Of a DNA stretch of 64,000 nucleotides, positions 61,392-64,000 are shown one piece after another; position 1 is the first letter of the stretch; every line of letters begins with the position of its first letter. Below the pieces are notes generated by a model that searched no databases, was not told the origin of the DNA, and saw only the letters and a program-made list of their open reading frames with translations. The stretch is from JAWSVE01 sp050789445. GTDB lineage: Bacteria; Pseudomonadota; Gammaproteobacteria; Pseudomonadales; Cellvibrionaceae. The stretch is taken from contig JAILXR010000001.1 of assembly GCA_050789445.1 (NCBI GenBank), positions 1,612,001 through 1,676,000 on the forward strand, in the 5' to 3' direction. A program made the position numbers and the translations under genes.

Positions 61392-62150
61392 TTAGCCAGC
61401 GTTGCTTTCAGCTTGTTCACCAGAAGAGTCAACTTCAACAAACTCATCTTTGTTAGCTGGAGCTTGTGTAGAGCTGGCGCCTTCAAGGCATGCATCAGCG
61501 ATAGAACCGACATAGAGCTTGATAGCACGAATTGAATCGTCGTTACCCGGAATAATGTAATCAACACCACTTGGATCACTATTAGTATCAACGATACCGA
61601 TAACAGGTATACCTAACTTGTTAGCTTCCTGAATAGCGATTCGCTCATGATCAACATCGATAACAAATAAGATGTCTGGTAGACCGCCGATGTCTTTGAT
61701 ACCACCAATGGATTTCTCAAGCTTCTCCATTGTTCGTGTCCGCATTAACGCTTCTTTCTTCGTAAGAAGATCAAAAGTGCCGTCTTTGCTTTGAGCTTCT
61801 AGGTCACGGTAGCGACGAACTGAACCACGAATGGTCTTGTAGTTAGTCAACATACCACCTAACCAGCGATGGCTAACAAATGGCTGGCCTGATCGCTCCG
61901 CTTGCTCCTTAACGATCTTTTGAGCAGCTCGTTTGGTACCAACAAAAAGAATTTTCTTCTTTTGAGAGGCAAGTTTTGTCACAACGGCAAGTGCTTCGTT
62001 AAAAGCAGGGACAGTGTGCTCTAAATTAATAATATGGATTTTATTGCGTGCTCCAAAAATGTAGTTAGACATTTTTGGGTTCCAATAGCGAGTTTGGTGT
62101 CCGAAATGGACCCCCGCTTGCAGCATATCGCGCATGCTAACAGTAGTCAT
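61392..62150 (-). CDS. rpsB: 30S ribosomal protein S2
   Basis: A 252-residue S2 protein. MRDMLQAGVHFGHQTRYWNPKM, positions about 6-27, ARNKIHIINLEHTVPAFNEAL and PDILFVIDVDHERIAIQEANKL are family signatures. The tail is acidic and variable (SSTQAPANKDEFVEVDSSGE). It heads the leftward rpsB-tsf-pyrH-frr series. The leader at 62165-62228 can fold and may be an S2-responsive autoregulatory element. Confidence 0.97.
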   Translation of the reverse strand: MTTVSMRDMLQAGVHFGHQTRYWNPKMSNYIFGARNKIHIINLEHTVPAFNEALAVVTKLASQKKKILFVGTKRAAQKIVKEQAERSGQPFVSHRWLGGMLTNYKTIRGSVRRYRDLEAQSKDGTFDLLTKKEALMRTRTMEKLEKSIGGIKDIGGLPDILFVIDVDHERIAIQEANKLGIPVIGIVDTNSDPSGVDYIIPGNDDSIRAIKLYVGSIADACLEGASSTQAPANKDEFVEVDSSGEQAESNAG

Positions 62151-62164
62151 AGTGTTTTCCTGTA

Positions 62165-62228
62165 TGGGTTAGGCCTCCATATACCCCATGCATCAACCTT
62201 GCAGAGAAACATCCTCTATAGGCACCCA
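62165..62228 (-). ncRNA. Candidate rpsB leader structure
   Basis: In the rpsB 5' region (transcript sense) TGGGTGCCTATA at the start can pair with TATGGAGGCCTAACCCA at the end: TGGGT/ACCCA, then GCCT/AGGC with a small bulge. This closes a roughly 64-base fold about 15 bases upstream of the start codon. Gammaproteobacterial rpsB leaders are known autoregulatory RNAs. I match position and general architecture, not a verified consensus. Confidence 0.45.
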
Positions 62229-62570
62229 GAAACATGTGTCGATATATGTGTGACGTTATAGTTTCAATTACATTAAATTTGCTGACATCGAAATCAGCGC
62301 GCGCTTTATACCATAAACAGCGAGCAGGTTAAAGAAGAAGAATCTTATCAAGGCAAAAAAATAAGGTCTCCACTCACAAGCAATGGCTATTAACAGACCT
62401 TTTTTCAACTGCCCTCAATGCATCATTATTCTTCAGAGTGGTTTACAATAACGAAGAATTTTCACCACAAAACCTCATCACGAGACTTAATAGAGATCAG
62501 ACAAGCCTTTTGGGCTGAAATCCCAGCTAGCATGTAAAGATAATTATCAAATATCAGGTTTAAAACTCTT
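62229..62570. other. Divergent intergenic region rpsB / map
   Basis: About 340 bases. It must carry the rpsB promoter; TTGAAA near 62265 read leftward is a possible -35, with a poor -10 17 bases on. The map promoter also lies here. I see no gene in it. Confidence 0.35.
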
Positions 62571-63347
62571 ATGGCAGTCAGCATCAAAACCCCAGAAGAT
62601 ATCGAAAAAATGCGTGTCGCAGGACGCATGGCGGCAAAAGTACTAGAACAGATCGGCGAGCACGTTCAGCCTGGCGTTAGCACTGCAAAATTAGACGAAC
62701 TGTGCAATGAAATGATTCTCGCCCAAGGCGCCATCTCTGCTTGCATCGGTTACAAAGGCTTTCCCAAGGCAGTATGCACCTCAGTCAATCAAGTTGTATG
62801 TCACGGAATCCCCTCTGAAAAGAAAATTCTAAAGTCAGGCGACATCATCAACATCGATGTCACAGTTATATACGATGGGTTTCACGGTGACACGAGCCAT
62901 ATGTTTTTTGTTGGTAAAGCGACACCCCACGCTGAACGCCTCGTGAAAATCACTCAAGAATGCCTTTACAAAGGTATCGAACTGGTGAAACCTGGTGCGC
63001 GCCTTGGGGATATTGGCCATGTTATCCAACAATACGCCGAATCAAATTATTACTCTGTTGTTAGAGATTACTGCGGGCATGGTATTGGCCGAGTCTTTCA
63101 TGAAGATCCTCAAGTCATGCATTACGGCAAACCTGATACTGGCTTAGTTCTCGAAGAAGGTATGACATTTACTATCGAACCTATGGTCAATGCCGGTAAG
63201 CCACAGACAAAACTAAAAGGCGATGGCTGGACCGTTGAAACTCGAGACGGCCGCCTATCAGCTCAATGGGAACACACATTAGCTGTTACAAAAACAGGGG
63301 TAGAAGTTCTTACTGCCCGTACCGATGAGCCATTTTTCTCCGCATAA
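62571..63347 (+). CDS. map: Methionine aminopeptidase type I
   Basis: A 258-residue dinuclear metal enzyme removing initiator methionine. Metal ligands are in IINIDVTVIYDGFHGDTSHMF (two Asp, about 91-111), GHGIGRVFHEDP (His, about 171) and the Glu residues in FTIEPMVNAG and AQWEHTLAV. It is divergent from rpsB, the standard gammaproteobacterial layout, and is followed after 12 bp by glnD. Confidence 0.97.
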   Translation: MAVSIKTPEDIEKMRVAGRMAAKVLEQIGEHVQPGVSTAKLDELCNEMILAQGAISACIGYKGFPKAVCTSVNQVVCHGIPSEKKILKSGDIINIDVTVIYDGFHGDTSHMFFVGKATPHAERLVKITQECLYKGIELVKPGARLGDIGHVIQQYAESNYYSVVRDYCGHGIGRVFHEDPQVMHYGKPDTGLVLEEGMTFTIEPMVNAGKPQTKLKGDGWTVETRDGRLSAQWEHTLAVTKTGVEVLTARTDEPFFSA

Positions 63348-63359
63348 GCCATACTCACA

Positions 63360-64000
63360 ATGACAATTCCATACTTTGAGCGCCCTCTGTTCTTTTTTGA
63401 CCAATCTCGCTTTCGTAAAGACATCAACAAAAAAACAGAAGGCAACGAGGGCTTATCTTCAAGCAATCTAATTAGCGTCTTTAAAAACGCCATCACCGCA
63501 GCTAACGGGCAATTTAATTACCGCTTCAAAGAAGGCGAAGAAATTCGAACCTTAGTTTACGAGCGAGCGCTATTTGTCGATTGCATCCTCCATTATGCTT
63601 GGCATCAATTTAGCTGGCCCAAACCAGATGAAAAAGCAATTTGTCTCGTTGCTGTCGGGGGATACGGAAGAGGAGAACTTCACCCTCATTCTGATATCGA
63701 CCTACTCATTTTACTCTCCCAAGAACCCAATAAAGATTTACAACAAAACATTTCAAGCTTCATAACATTCCTTTGGGATATTGGCTTAGAAATTGGTCAA
63801 AGTGTTCGAACCATTGATCAATGTTTAAGTATCGCAAGTGACGATATCACCGTCGCCACCAATATTATTGAATCTCGACCTATCCTTGGCCCGGACAGCC
63901 TCTACCAAGAGCTTATAGAAAAAACTTCAACGGAATTCATGTGGCCGGTTGAGCAATTCTTTCAAGCCAAATCCGAAGAACAAAACGAGCGACATAAAAA
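63360..64000 (+). CDS. glnD: Bifunctional uridylyltransferase/uridylyl-removing enzyme GlnD (3' end outside window)
   Basis: An open frame from the ATG at 63360 runs to the right edge, giving about 213 N-terminal residues beginning MTIPYFERPLFFFDQ. The nucleotidyltransferase signature GGYGRGELHPHSDIDLLILL (about residues 99-118, with the metal-binding D-x-D) and the following LWDIGLEIGQSVRT identify GlnD. GlnD senses glutamine and modifies PII proteins, controlling nitrogen assimilation. The HD and ACT domains would lie beyond the window. It is just downstream of map, as usual. Confidence 0.93.
   Translation, partial: MTIPYFERPLFFFDQSRFRKDINKKTEGNEGLSSSNLISVFKNAITAANGQFNYRFKEGEEIRTLVYERALFVDCILHYAWHQFSWPKPDEKAICLVAVGGYGRGELHPHSDIDLLILLSQEPNKDLQQNISSFITFLWDIGLEIGQSVRTIDQCLSIASDDITVATNIIESRPILGPDSLYQELIEKTSTEFMWPVEQFFQAKSEEQNERHK

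Noticed and set aside
1..64000. tRNA, rRNA, CRISPR arrays, insertion sequences, prophage
   Set aside because: No cloverleaf-like sequences, regularly spaced repeats, transposase motifs or phage genes were recognised in the intergenic DNA or the translated frames.

Overview
The window is a chromosomal segment of a Gram-negative gammaproteobacterium. It is AT-rich (roughly 40% G+C by eye). It carries the lpxD-fabZ-lpxA-lpxB block, bamA, skp, lptF/lptG, holC next to valS, and rpsB-tsf-pyrH-frr in their usual gammaproteobacterial arrangements. A large TonB-dependent receptor, a ChrR-type sigma/anti-sigma pair and a nitrate/nitrite assimilation cluster with a kinase-phosphatase fusion suggest an aerobic, probably marine, free-living heterotroph. 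I cannot name the genus.

Left part (1-10200). A leftward cluster (SnoaL-like protein, short-chain dehydrogenase, FAD amine oxidase-like protein, DUF1365, cyclopropane-fatty-acid synthase, DUF2878) runs off the left edge. It is divergent from an ECF sigma factor and its zinc/cupin ChrR anti-sigma factor. The intergenic DNA holds two opposed promoter-like sequences of the same architecture (TGATCY-N16-CGTA), so sigma, anti-sigma and lipid cluster look like one oxidative-stress regulon. A 2-Cys peroxiredoxin, bacterioferritin-associated ferredoxin (with a Fur box), bacterioferritin and a PLP aminotransferase follow.

Middle part (10300-24500). After a 966-residue TonB-dependent receptor comes a nitrogen block: a PP2C/Ser-Thr kinase fusion, a NarK-type transporter and NirB/NirD, all leftward. 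Divergent to them are the molybdenum cofactor genes moaA, mobB, moaB and moeA. No nitrate reductase gene is present. A perfect terminator separates nirBD from the transporter.

Accessory part (24200-37600). A leftward four-gene, tightly coupled envelope operon encodes (a) one polypeptide joining a transglutaminase-like domain, a multi-helix membrane domain and an ATP-grasp ligase, (b) a membrane-anchored TPR protein, (c) an outer-membrane beta-barrel and (d) a D15/BamA-like outer-membrane protein. This is the best candidate here for a poorly described system. Then come an amidohydrolase, an adenylate cyclase-FHA protein, a Crp/Fnr regulator, an unrecognised exported protein and an RDD membrane protein.

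Right part (37650-64000). These are housekeeping genes: lptG/lptF, pepA, holC, an acidic hypothetical protein, valS, then leftward rpsB-tsf-pyrH-frr-uppS-cdsA-dxr-rseP-bamA-skp-lpxD-fabZ-lpxA-lpxB-rnhB. Rightward map and a truncated glnD end the window. Two genes run off the edges (DUF2878 at 1, glnD at 64000). No tRNA, rRNA, CRISPR array or insertion sequence was recognised.
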